From positions 3,379,600-3,443,599 of the forward strand of contig CAJINV010000003.1 in the NCBI GenBank assembly GCA_905178155.1: a DNA stretch of 64,000 nt, read 5' to 3'. This document shows positions 35,026 to 45,103 of the stretch, in pieces (the first letter of the stretch is position 1; every line of letters starts with the position of its first letter). The notes below the pieces were generated by a model. That model saw nothing but the letters and a program-made list of their open reading frames with translations, was not told where the DNA came from and did no database searches. A program made the translations under genes and the position numbers. This DNA comes from Amoebophrya sp. A120. Its lineage: Eukaryota > Sar > Dinophyceae > Syndiniales > Amoebophryaceae.

Positions 35026-37452
35026 TCATGGAGAAAGTTCCTCGGACGAGCTTTCAAAAAGCCGGCTGAAGATATCATCTTGATGACTTTTTTGCTTTGA
35101 TGTGGACGATGTCGCGGCGGCCTGCGGCACCGGTCGAACCAGGTCCTCTCGACCGATGACATTGTCGCTGCCACTGGTTTTCTGCTTCTTCAGGCCAGGT
35201 GCTGTTCCATTCGTGTCCAAAATCTCGTCCGACTGATGTCGAGAGGAGCCTGGCAGGACACCTTCAACATCTGCAGTGATTTGTCCTGGCGCGGCGCCGT
35301 CATCCTCACCTATTTGTGGAGGAGGCGAGTGAGAGTGTGTGTTCACCTTCATCGTTGAAGACGCCCCGACCGGTCCTGCAGGGGCAAAAGCTTCTTGGTA
35401 TCGCCCGACAGCAGGAACGCCAGCGTTTGCGTTTCTTCCCGATCCGGCCTTAGCACCATCCTCTATCATTTTTTTCTTCGATGCGGCGGTAGCGTAGAGG
35501 TTCTCCAGACTCAAATCTGCAGTCAAAAAGTCATCGTCCTCGTCCTTCCTCGTCGGCCCACTTGTTGCACCGGTATTGTTACTCGAAGCTGGTAGTGGTG
35601 GGTTAGTACCAGGCCCTGATTCTACTACATGTTCTTGTTGGAACATCAGAAAGGACTGGAAATCAGCATCAGCTGCGCTTGTTGCTCTTGCAATTGCAGG
35701 TTCTGCTCCACCCAACATTGATGTTCCGTGCAGTGGAGAGATGCCGCTGGTGAGGGGCTTCTGAGAGAAATACTCCACATCTTCACCATCGCACGCATCT
35801 TCGTCTTCCTCTGCGTCCCGATCCAGCAAGCCACTGCGGTCATCGCCTCCCTCCGGAGACGACGAATTATCTCCAGAAGTTCTTCCAGGGCCTGCATAAT
35901 TCCGATCGACACTGCGGTTGTTTGACCAAGTGAAAACTTGATCCTTTCTTCTTTTGGCACCGCCGCGTGCTGGTGCTGCAGCTTTCGCACCGCTTCTGCC
36001 TCTGACCATGAACTGTGCCAAGTCGCGGTCGTTACCCACTTCATCCGTGAGGTAGATTGCTTCGTCGCCTTCGCCCGCAGACAGTATTGCTCGAGTGCTA
36101 TTGGCAGAGCGGGTCGATGCTTGGGTTCGGGCTCCACGGCCTCGGCCTCCAGGAGCTCCCCGTCTGGCCATAAAAATGGACAAGTCGTCCTCTGGCTCGG
36201 CAGATGGTGCTATGAACGCGCCGCCCACCTCCTCGCGGTTTTCATGTGCCGGAGACAAGAGACCGCTTCCAAAAATACCAGACTTCCTTCTATTGCCAAC
36301 GGCCATCGGGTCGTGGTCCTGCTTCACTCGTTCTACTTGATGCGCTCCTTCCGGACCCAACACGACGTGCGTGGGTAAAAAGTCGCTCTCCATATTTTTT
36401 TCAAGCACCTGTACTTGCTCTTGGGCCTTGTCCGCGGCTACCGTCGCTTGCAGAGCTTTGAGTTCCGCGACGGGTACGGGTTCTTTCTTCTCTCTATTTC
36501 TGGCTAGCAAACCGCCAGCGATCATGCGCGATGTACTAGAGGAAGAAGATGATCCGCCACGTAGCTGTCGCTGGTGGGCTGATCCTGTTGCTGACGTCGG
36601 CATGATCATCGCTGTGGTCGTGGGACCAGGTGCACTTCCTCCACTGGCCATGGGGAGCGATCCTATTGCAGTAGTTCCTGTCTTGTTTGCCGCAGGGGCT
36701 CCTGGTATCCTCGCACCTGGTGCTGTTCCACCTTTTTCGTCGTGCATAATTCTTGAGGTAGAAGATAGTTGCTCGTCCAGAAAGTCTTTTTTCTGCAGGG
36801 CACTCGAACTGCTCGTCGGGGGAAATCGATTTTCATTTTCCGTTTGATCGCGAGATTGCTGCTCCTCTCGTGAGCGAAAGTGCGCCCGCTTTGCGTCCCG
36901 GAGAACGAGGAATTTCCGTGCTATCTGTTTTTTCTCGAGGTCAAAGAGTGATGAAGATAAAGACGAGCTTGATGAATTCTTTTTGTTTTTACTTGTTTCA
37001 CCCTCCTCCTCCACGGTGTCAGCACCTCCAGTAGCGGTTTCTTTATTTCCTCCGCCGTCCTCTTGTTGATGCGTGCGGTCGTTACTCGCTCGGAGTTGAT
37101 CGAGAGTTTTTTGCGCCTCCGCAATTTGGCGGTCTACTTGCTGCTCTTTTACGCGCAGCGCTCGGACCCCCAGTTGCGCTAAGGCAAACACGTTCTGCGT
37201 GCATTTCTCCTCCCTCTGCGTATCCGGATTCTTTTGCCATATCGCGTCCGGGCGGAAAATCAGGGTCCGCTTCAGCTGTTCGAGATAAATCTCGAACTCG
37301 AGCTTCCTGGTAGTAACGTTATTTTTTCCGGTCGTTGTCCCGGCAGCAGGAAGTTGTACAGAGGGCTGTAGTTCATTTTCCGCTTGCTGCACTTGTCCAG
37401 GAGCATCTGGCGCTCCCACTCCCGAAGGCGATTTCGATGAGGCCTGCTCCAT
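35026..37452 (-). CDS. Large low-complexity protein, unknown (808 residues)
   Basis: Single open reading frame from ATG 37450-37452. The open frame upstream of this ATG runs through a GAT repeat and was not used. Residues about 45-120 are the most ordered part: a helical segment LEFEIYLEQLKRTLIFRPDAIWQKN followed by a coiled-coil-like stretch with VKEQQVDRQIAEAQKTLDQL. The remainder is Ser/Gly/Ala/Asp-rich with many short acidic patches, and the end reads DDIFSRLFESSSEELSP. No family recognised. Confidence 0.6.
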   Translation of the reverse strand: MEQASSKSPSGVGAPDAPGQVQQAENELQPSVQLPAAGTTTGKNNVTTRKLEFEIYLEQLKRTLIFRPDAIWQKNPDTQREEKCTQNVFALAQLGVRALRVKEQQVDRQIAEAQKTLDQLRASNDRTHQQEDGGGNKETATGGADTVEEEGETSKNKKNSSSSSLSSSLFDLEKKQIARKFLVLRDAKRAHFRSREEQQSRDQTENENRFPPTSSSSALQKKDFLDEQLSSTSRIMHDEKGGTAPGARIPGAPAANKTGTTAIGSLPMASGGSAPGPTTTAMIMPTSATGSAHQRQLRGGSSSSSSTSRMIAGGLLARNREKKEPVPVAELKALQATVAADKAQEQVQVLEKNMESDFLPTHVVLGPEGAHQVERVKQDHDPMAVGNRRKSGIFGSGLLSPAHENREEVGGAFIAPSAEPEDDLSIFMARRGAPGGRGRGARTQASTRSANSTRAILSAGEGDEAIYLTDEVGNDRDLAQFMVRGRSGAKAAAPARGGAKRRKDQVFTWSNNRSVDRNYAGPGRTSGDNSSSPEGGDDRSGLLDRDAEEDEDACDGEDVEYFSQKPLTSGISPLHGTSMLGGAEPAIARATSAADADFQSFLMFQQEHVVESGPGTNPPLPASSNNTGATSGPTRKDEDDDFLTADLSLENLYATAASKKKMIEDGAKAGSGRNANAGVPAVGRYQEAFAPAGPVGASSTMKVNTHSHSPPPQIGEDDGAAPGQITADVEGVLPGSSRHQSDEILDTNGTAPGLKKQKTSGSDNVIGREDLVRPVPQAAATSSTSKQKSHQDDIFSRLFESSSEELSP

Positions 37453-37466
37453 CAACACACTCGTCG

Positions 37467-37467
<1 letters not shown>

Positions 37468-37497
<30 letters not shown>
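37468..37497. repeat. (GAT)10 microsatellite
   Basis: Ten perfect GAT units just upstream of the start codon of the 35026-37452 gene, so probably in its 5' leader. Confidence 0.95.
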
Positions 37498-37736
37498 AAA
37501 CAAAAACAAGATGAGTGCTCTTACATTGTAGGTACGTTTTCCTTAGGAATCTACTTCGGCGCGATTATGCTGATGGTTCTTGACATTACCGGAAACTAAA
37601 AAATCAATATTCACAATTTTCATTGTGAAAGAAAGACTATCTACTTGTAGTTTCTACGTCCCGTCATTCTTCGCCACTGATAGTACGGAGACAGGTCACC
37701 ACGCGAGCTACATCATCTATCTTTATCTACTTAAAC

Positions 37737-38184
37737 ATGGAATTCTCCTCAAAAATGGTGAATCACCAGAACGGAGACGGACGGATCGAGAAGATCATCC
37801 AAAAGGCACATGCAGATGAAGATCTTGAGCAAGTGAACCTCGAGCGCTCCCTGCATTCTCCTACTGCGCGAGGCTCTGCTTCGGAGTAAGCAAACAAGTG
37901 AGATCTCTTTCTTTTGTTCAAAACAGAACACTATCCTAAATATTAGTATGGACAATTCGATTGCGCGGTAGAATTGCATGTACGAATTGCGGTAGACGCA
38001 GAACTTAGTCGCCAATAGTTCCCGCCTAGATGCCGGCGGTAGTGACTTATTCGGTATACCATGCTTGATCGGAAATGGGACGACGAAACTTGTCTGGTTG
38101 TTCGGTGCCCCCTCTTCATCAGCAAAAATGATTCGAGTTCCTACGATGGTTTCATTGTGTCGAATCACACAATGGTCTGTATAA
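37737..38184 (+). CDS. Possible two-exon plus-strand gene (104 residues)
   Basis: Exons 37737-37885 (ATG 37737-37739) and 38019-38184 (stop TAA), with GTAAGC donor and an AATAG acceptor in matching phase; 105 codons in all. The product is soluble-looking (IEKIIQKAHADEDLEQVNLE in exon 1, GIPCLIGNGTTKLVWLFGA in exon 2). A minus-strand ORF of 151 codons (37749-38204) overlaps it completely and is the main alternative. Unknown family. Confidence 0.35.
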
Positions 38185-38401
38185 ACGTTTTGATGTTCGT
38201 CCACAAAATAACTCTATGTCGCCTAAAAATATGGATGTTGCTCACATGAACTTGAACAATCCAACACTAGCTCAATAGTGAATCAACATCAAGATATGAA
38301 ACAAGAAACAGTATCATGGAGGTCACAGAAAATCCTACAGGACGTCGACGTGTACGCGGGAACAAGGAACGGCCTGAGCAATTTTTCCTCGGCATATCCA
38401 C

Positions 38402-41248
38402 CTAAACGTCGTTTTTGAATCTGATAGTGTCTGAATCCAATCCCACCGTGTCCCGGAGGTCCAAAGGGTCGACGGAAACCCAACCGTCTGAGCTTAGCGT
38501 CGTCGTCGATGTCGGTGCGGCTGAGGCTGGAGATTTTCCGCCCTGACGTGCGTCGGGACGAAACATCTGGGCCTTTTTGGACGACGACCCTTTCATCGCC
38601 TTGCCTTTTTGTTCATCTTGTTCTCGCCCTCGTCTACTCACGCCAGCTTTTCCGCCCGTGATCGCGCCGCCGGTAGTTTTGCTCCCCTCCTTGTTGCCCA
38701 CCTTTGCGGCTGCAGCGTCCGACGTGGCAGAATCTTCCCTGGCACCAGTTGCTGCATCAGAGTTGTCCTCGATCAGTCTCCTACGCATTTTGATATCGAT
38801 CGCAATTTTAGGTTGACGCAGGTGATGCGGAGTGGTACTACTATCGTGGGACTGAATTTGATGGCCGCCGTCGAGTCTTCCGCCTTCATCCCCGCTCTCG
38901 TCCACTTCAGACTCTGCGGCGCTCTGTAGGAGCTCGGGATCGTAGTCGGGCCTGAACTCGCGGATGTCCGTATCGAAAGGGAAAATCCCCCCTCCCCATA
39001 TCAAAGCGGAATGTTGTCACGAATCAGCTTTGTCATGCTACACGGGAAAAGATGCGGACTGTAGTGCTGGGTGGCGTGGGGGAGCCTTGCATCTTCAGCA
39101 TGATAGGAGGCAGCTGAGAGTGGGAAACAGCATGACAAATTGCCTGCAAACGAGACCACGACTGCGGCTCTTGGCCTTCTAGCATGACAAGTCGATTTGG
39201 TACCTCAAATCCTCCATCACAGATTTCCATTTCGATATGGGGAGGGGGGATTTTTCTGTTTGATAGTCCGCCACCCCTTCTGACGTCTCGTTCGGGATCC
39301 ACCAGACGGGGGCACGTTTCTTGATTTTCAGGACCTTTTTGTACGGACGCTTGGAGTACGTGGGAGCCTGGATCATCTGCAGTTCCTCCTTGGTCACCGT
39401 TCCGTCGACCGGCACGATGTACACAGCGGGCGTGCGTCCGCCAATGCTCGCACGAACATTCCCATGGAAGGTCCGGACGTCGGCCACCGGAGCAGGCTTG
39501 ATAATATTCGGTCCTCGCTGTTGAGGTCCACCGGACGTTGCAGGAGTTGTTGGCCCTATAGAGTTCGATGACGCGGTAGTTGCCGACTCGGCTCCGGGAG
39601 GTGTTTTTGACCTGTTTTGCCCATGCTTTTCCGCCAGCACTGAGAGTGCCGGCTGCATCCCGGTGTTGCCGATGATGGCAGTTTTTTTCTTCTGGGCCGC
39701 ACGCTCTCGCGCGCTGCGATAATTTTCGTCGTTCGCTTGTACTTCTCCTTCATCATCAGACGGAGCCTCTAGCTCAAAGCTTGCCTTTGACCGCAACTTC
39801 GGTTTCTGGCTGGCGTTCATCACATGAGTAAGAGTATTAATATTATACCCAGCCACAGCAAGATCCTGTTCCTGCAGCTCACGCTCGGCGTCCCCATTTA
39901 TAATTTTCCCGGTCGCCCCCGTGGAGTTATTGTTCATAGAAGGAGCGCCATTTATTTTCCCGTCTTGCGCAGCGCGCGCATCGATGTTGTGCTTCACGAA
40001 GTACATGATGCATCGGGTGACCAGGCGCGGGTACTCCATGTGCATTTGGTGCGTGCACCCGGAGATGACCCCGATGTCTCCGAGGTAACTGGCACCCTGT
40101 TTATCCATCCAGTCGTCGTCACCGAAAAACGAAATCAACGGGACGCCCTCCAAGTCCACGCGCTCGATGAGCGGCAACTCCGCCTTGTTGGTCAGGAACC
40201 GACCGAAAACGGCGAACAGGGAGCTTTCGGTGCCCGGGCTTGCGTCGTAGTTGATGCCAACCAAGTAGTCCACGAGCGCGTCGAACTCCGCCTCCGGCGG
40301 CGGGGTCGCGAACCGCGTCCGCACCCACGAACGAAAAAAGTAACCACCCCAGCTGCCCATCCCCTTCACAATCTGACTCGGGCCGCCGCTGCTGCTCATA
40401 CCGTCGAACAATGCCTCGATCATCTGCTCCTTGTAGCCCTTTTCGCTCTCTTTCGGCATGCGGGTTTTCGGAAACCCGAAACAGGGACTCAGCAAGATCA
40501 GGCCGGCCAACCGGTCTTTCACGGTGTTCGCGAACGCGGTCGAAATGTATCCACCGAAGCTATGCGCCACCAGAACGAATTTCTCGTACGTTTTATTGTT
40601 GTTGCCGGTCCGACCCTTTTTATTCTTGTTGTTTCCTCTACTAGTACTTTTGGACGTGGTTGATGTTGCCTGTGCAGCTGGGCCAGCACCTCCGCGCAGC
40701 GGTCCTTGGTTCTTACTACTTTCCGCGCTTTCACCCTCGCCCTGGAGGGACGATGCTGGCATTTTCGGGATTACCCCTGCTCGGTCATCACTTCCGGGTT
40801 GTACACCTACTCCGGGGTAGGCATCGCCATTCTCCGCCGCATCCTCGTCCCCGGGCTCCTGCTTCCACGGGATGACGGAATCTAGCCAAAAGCGGAGTCG
40901 CTTGATGAAAAAGTGCTCCACGTCCTCGGGCGACTCAAAGTGGCGCTCCTTCCGCATGCTGCAACCCATGCCGGGCAGGTCCAAAAAGTAGATGGGTCCG
41001 CTCCACCGCTCGACCATGAACTTCATGATGCGGTAGTAGACACCCACCCCGCCGCCATAGCCATGTATGACCACGAGCGGCAATCCGTTCCCTATCTCCC
41101 CACGCCCCTCACACTGGGCGTAGTGAATGCTTTCCTGCGCCCGCGGCAGCAACAGGTCGCGCACTTTCACCGGAACCCGAGCATGTTCCAACAATCGCCG
41201 CTCGATCTCCTGCAGATCCTCGGTGGGCTTCGACTCTTCCGCCCCCAT
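38402..41248 (-). CDS. Alpha/beta-hydrolase, ABHD4/5-like, 848 residues, with one introner
   Basis: Exons 39266-41248 and 38402-38965; sum 849 codons including stop. Residues 58-100 show the oxyanion region HGYGGGVGVYYR and DLPGMGCSMRK; the nucleophile elbow is AHSFGG (Ser230; first Gly of GxSxG replaced by Ala); the acid is probably in FFGDDDWMD (~377-379) and the base His400 in CTHQMHMEYP. The family hydrolyses or transfers acyl chains of lipids; the HX4D acyltransferase motif of ABHD4/5 is HX4E here. A low-complexity insert of about 80 residues separates strands before the elbow. The N-terminus MGAEESK fits N-myristoylation. Introner E11 interrupts a conserved C-terminal block (..VAD | IREFRPDYD). 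Paralogue at 42326-45103. Fold call firm, substrate unknown. Confidence 0.8.
38971..39265. mobile_element. Introner-like element E11, family B, absent from the paralogue
   Basis: 295 bp. Ends pair as TATCRAARRGAAAATCCCC. Exact 5-bp duplication GTCCG at 38966-38970 and 39266-39270. The tandem paralogue reads straight through the same site (LADIREFRKDYD), giving an empty-site control. The interior is homologous to E3 in the opposite orientation. Confidence 0.92.
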
Positions 41249-41458
41249 TATTCACTTTTTATTGTGTATGACCTTGTTGGAGTCGGCGCGGTAGAAGTAC
41301 CCCGACCCCAAGAAGGCTGTAGTACTTCTACTTACATGAAATGCATCACGGTATATATAACTGTTCCGGCGTCGAAAGTGCACTAGTTTTGTTCTACCGC
41401 TAGTAAGAGCAACCACTTTAAGAAGCTGCTGTGAACAAGTAGAATCATTGTCGATCTA

Positions 41459-42013
41459 TCATCTAAGGTAGGGGAATCCTCTAGTAAGAGTGACTACAGG
41501 AACCTCCATGTGAATAAAGTTTTCGGTAGGGAAAAACCAAAGTGCTTGGGATTTGATGCCTGAGGTGAATGTTCGAAATAGAAGATCGGGTGTCCGTTTC
41601 TTGTTGCAATGCCAAGATTTTTGGTCGCGCGAGGATAACGAGTCTGCTATTGAAGTTGTATCTGCTTGCTCTGCCAATTGATGTTTCGGATCGGTACTTT
41701 CTTTATTGTGCCGCATGCATTTGCATACTCTATTCGACGGCCTTCGCCTATATCTTACATATGTTAGCCAGCAGGTACCTACACCGAATTTTTTACATGC
41801 GAGCGGGCACACCAACACCAACAAGACCGATAAAAGTAGCAGAAATACACAATCCGATTTCAGTCTCCGAAGTTGGCGCAACTCACGTGGAGAGGGACCG
41901 AAAACGAAGTTCTTATGTTGTGCATAAACAGGAGCACAGGACCGAGTACGCCTACAACAGGCGAAAGGGGAACCGAGTCTTGATCTTCGTATAAGTAGCA
42001 CAAGCATAGCCAT
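41459..42013 (-). CDS. Possible small membrane protein (184 residues)
   Basis: Open minus-strand frame from ATG 42011-42013. Begins with a short hydrophobic stretch (MAMLVLLI); a second, stronger one (CVFLLLLSVLLVLVCPLAC) lies near residues 55-75, followed by a polar C-terminus. A plus-strand ORF (41569-41994), also with hydrophobic stretches, overlaps it; which one is real cannot be told from sequence. No family recognised. Confidence 0.35.
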   Translation of the reverse strand: MAMLVLLIRRSRLGSPFACCRRTRSCAPVYAQHKNFVFGPSPRELRQLRRLKSDCVFLLLLSVLLVLVCPLACKKFGVGTCWLTYVRYRRRPSNRVCKCMRHNKESTDPKHQLAEQADTTSIADSLSSRDQKSWHCNKKRTPDLLFRTFTSGIKSQALWFFPTENFIHMEVPVVTLTRGFPYLR

Positions 42014-42325
42014 CAAGGAGGAAGTCAGAAGCACCTCTAAGAAGGACGAAAACACAATTTTTCAGTCGGCGCTTGTAGCATTATTTCCTTTTTTTTCTGT
42101 GCAAAACGAGCTTCAATACGGAAATTGAAATGCAAGCGAGGCAGTGAGTAGAGACTTATTACGGTTACACGGTTATTTCGGTGTCAGGGTTCTCTCGCCT
42201 TTTCGTTCGAGCAAGAACTATCAGCGACTGCGTGAGCGAATTATTATGCTTTGGGAGTAATAGCGAGTGATAAGTACGCCGGGGTCGTGCTGCCTGTAAC
42301 ACTTTGAGATATCATACTCACAGTA

Positions 42326-45103
42326 CTATTCGTAAACAATGGGTACTCGGCGCTGTCTGATCTCAATTTTCACCTTGGGTTTCGGTTTGTTGGCAGCATT
42401 CACATCCTCGTCGTTTTGGTTCGTCCCGTCGTAATCCTTCCGAAATTCACGGATGTCGGCTAGGCCCTGCGAAGTCTCGTACGGCAACCACCAAACTCCC
42501 GCTCGCTTTTTCAGCTTCACAATCTTTTTGTAGGGCCGACGGGAATATGACTTGTCGCCCCCAAGGGATGCTGCAGCTTTATTCGAGCCAATGGAGCTGG
42601 TGCTATTTTGTTGTTGAAGCAGGTCGTGCTGTGAAGATGATCCCGGCGGTTGGGCCAAATGCGGAAGCAGTGGTGCGATGTACACCGCTGGCGTCTTATT
42701 GTTCACAACTCTTGAAGAGGCTGAACAAGAAGGAGTGGCCAACATCTCCCCCTTGGGCGGCCCGGGTCCAAACATGCCTCGTCCCTGCTCGTCGTCGTGT
42801 CCTCTGTGGTCCAATAAGTGCTGCTCATTGACATTGCAGCTTACGGACGCTATGGCGTCGCTAGTATCAGGTGGGTTGACACCAGTGTAGCTGGGTTCCA
42901 AGAAGCCATCATCTGTCGGCCTGAGACCAGTTTGTTCCCCTCCGCCCGCAGTAGAGGAGGAAGCGGAGGACGACGCTCCAGTTTTTTGGCCGCTCGTGGA
43001 AGCGGTCGTACTTGAATATGAGGAAGCATCGCTTGATCCTCGCGCACGGCGGCCGACCTGCATTTGGCCTTCATTTTGATGATCAGCAAGAACTTCGACG
43101 TTGGAAGCGCCACTGGTGCCGTCTTCAACATCTCTTTTTTCATCATTCTCCTCGGCTGCTTCAACAAACGGTAAACTCTCGTACTGTGAAGACCACGCGT
43201 TGGCAGCTCCAATAGTTTGAGTTTCTGTGCGTGGGAGCGGATCAAAAAACAAACGCTCCTCCTCCTGACGATCTTCTTGAGCAGGTAGCACGCAAGCAGC
43301 AGGCTCCGCTGAAGTAGAAGATCCAGTTCGTGTCGTACTAGCCGTGGTTTGTTCTTGATGCTGCGTGGTTGCAGTGGTTCCAGTTCCTACCTCGGAGATT
43401 ATGTCGCTGCAGCAGGGTGTCTCTTCTATGTGGTGCTTCACGAAGTAGAGAATGCAGCGAGTGACCAGCCTTGGATACTCCAACTGCATCACATGTGTGA
43501 CGCCGCCCTCAATTACGCCAACGTCACCAAGAAACGAGGCTCCCTGTTTATCCATGTAGTCCTCGTTTCCGTAGAACGATATCAACGGAATCCCGTCCAG
43601 GCTCACGCGCTCGATGAGCGGTATCTCAGCCTTATTCACCAAGTAGCTCCCGAACACGGCACCAAAAGCGCGCTCCGTGCCGCGCGGCGCATCGAAGTTG
43701 ATGGCGCCAAGGTAGTCGATCAGGGCGTCACGCTCCATTTGCGCGTCGGTAGATGAAGCCTGCTTATGAAAATGAACACCTCCTGGTCTTGGTGTTCCGT
43801 TGATGTTCCTGCTGTTCTGGTCAAAAATTATGTCTCGCTGCGCGGAGGCATGACCATCGTCGAGCTGTAGCTGCGCCCTTTGGTCGTGGTGCTGCGCGCC
43901 CCGAGGTGGACCTGCTGCTGCACTCGGGATCGCAAGCGCATTCGCGTGGCGGCTGGCTGGCGCGGCGTACGAGCCATTTTTGGTACTTCTGCGACCGCCG
44001 CCAACAACTACCCCACCTGCGGACAGTGCGTCGGCCCCCGTCCCGCCGGGAGCCGCCGGCGAAACGAGAAAAGAGCGCTGCAGATACCCCTTGAAGAAGT
44101 ATTCGCCCCAGCTCTGCCCCAGCGTGTCCCGGGCAATGGCGCCAGGTCCGCCCGAGGAATGCAGCATGTCAAACAGAGCTTCGATCGCGCTTTCCGCGTA
44201 CGTCTTCTCCGTCTCTTTCGGGGCCCGGGATTTCGGAAACCCGAAACAGGGGCTCAGGAGGATGAGGCCGGCCACCCGCGGCTTCACTTCGTTCGCAAAA
44301 GCGGTGCTCAGATACGCCCCGAAGCTGTGCGCCACGAGCACAAACTTTTCGTGCAGCTGGACACGCTTTCGTCCCTTGTCGACCTGAACCTGCAGAATGC
44401 GGTCTCCGCTCGAGGATGGGGTTGCGCCAGCAGCTCCTGTTGTTCTACTACTACTTCTGCCGTTGTTCATCTTCCCTTTGGTCGTTAACTCTGGGTACCA
44501 GGGGAGGACGACATCTAGCCAGAACTTCAGGCGGCGCACGAAAAACCGTTCCACCTCCTCCGGCGTGTCGAAGTGCCGCTCCTTCCGCAGGCTGCAGCCC
44601 ATCCCCGGCAGATCCAGGAAGTACAGAGTGCCCTGCCAGCGCTCGGCGAGGTACTTCATCATGCGGTAGTAGCACGCGAGGCCCCCGGCAAAGCCGTGCA
44701 CGAGAACCATGGGGCGCCCGTTGCCGAGCGATCCCGTGCCCTGCACTTGCGCATACCGGATGCTCTCCCCCGCGCGCGGTAAAATCACATCGCGCATCTT
44801 CACAGAAACGCCGGCGTACTGGAGTAGCCGGCGCTCCACCTCGTACAAGTCCTCCATGGAGCAGGATCCAGTTGTTCCGCGGCCGGGGGAATTAAGAGTA
44901 TTTTCTCCATACTTGTCCTCCTCCACACCATCGGCCCCTGCACCGGCAGCCGACCGACGCGCACGCTTCTGGCTTGCGCGCAAACGTGCTGCTGGGTCGT
45001 GGTCGTGCTGCTGTGATCTTGATGATGTTCCTTCGTGTTGCCCGTGCGACTCGTACTGCTCATATTCATCTGCAGCTGCTTCCGAACCCTGAGAGGATCC
45101 CAT
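42326..45103 (-). CDS. Alpha/beta-hydrolase, ABHD4/5-like, 925 residues, intronless paralogue
   Basis: Single exon, ATG 45101-45103. Closely related to the upstream-lying hydrolase at 38402-41248: HGFAGGLACYYR, DLPGMGCSLRKERHF, elbow AHSFGA (Ser260), acid in GNEDYMD, base in GVTHVMQLEYP. Two long low-complexity inserts (Ser/Gly/Gln-rich), one between the elbow region and the lid and one before the C-terminal block. The conserved C-terminal block RPYKKIVKLKKRAGVWWLPYETSQ runs into LADIREFRKDYD without the introner found in the paralogue. N-terminus MGSSQGSE is a weaker myristoylation candidate. Tandem duplication of a lipid-acting hydrolase is the likely origin of the pair. Confidence 0.8.
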   Translation of the reverse strand: MGSSQGSEAAADEYEQYESHGQHEGTSSRSQQHDHDPAARLRASQKRARRSAAGAGADGVEEDKYGENTLNSPGRGTTGSCSMEDLYEVERRLLQYAGVSVKMRDVILPRAGESIRYAQVQGTGSLGNGRPMVLVHGFAGGLACYYRMMKYLAERWQGTLYFLDLPGMGCSLRKERHFDTPEEVERFFVRRLKFWLDVVLPWYPELTTKGKMNNGRSSSRTTGAAGATPSSSGDRILQVQVDKGRKRVQLHEKFVLVAHSFGAYLSTAFANEVKPRVAGLILLSPCFGFPKSRAPKETEKTYAESAIEALFDMLHSSGGPGAIARDTLGQSWGEYFFKGYLQRSFLVSPAAPGGTGADALSAGGVVVGGGRRSTKNGSYAAPASRHANALAIPSAAAGPPRGAQHHDQRAQLQLDDGHASAQRDIIFDQNSRNINGTPRPGGVHFHKQASSTDAQMERDALIDYLGAINFDAPRGTERAFGAVFGSYLVNKAEIPLIERVSLDGIPLISFYGNEDYMDKQGASFLGDVGVIEGGVTHVMQLEYPRLVTRCILYFVKHHIEETPCCSDIISEVGTGTTATTQHQEQTTASTTRTGSSTSAEPAACVLPAQEDRQEEERLFFDPLPRTETQTIGAANAWSSQYESLPFVEAAEENDEKRDVEDGTSGASNVEVLADHQNEGQMQVGRRARGSSDASSYSSTTASTSGQKTGASSSASSSTAGGGEQTGLRPTDDGFLEPSYTGVNPPDTSDAIASVSCNVNEQHLLDHRGHDDEQGRGMFGPGPPKGEMLATPSCSASSRVVNNKTPAVYIAPLLPHLAQPPGSSSQHDLLQQQNSTSSIGSNKAAASLGGDKSYSRRPYKKIVKLKKRAGVWWLPYETSQGLADIREFRKDYDGTNQNDEDVNAANKPKPKVKIEIRQRRVPIVYE

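Noticed and set aside
41569-41994. Plus-strand membrane ORF
   Set aside because: Overlaps the minus-strand ORF chosen; no deciding evidence, minus kept because of neighbouring strand bias.
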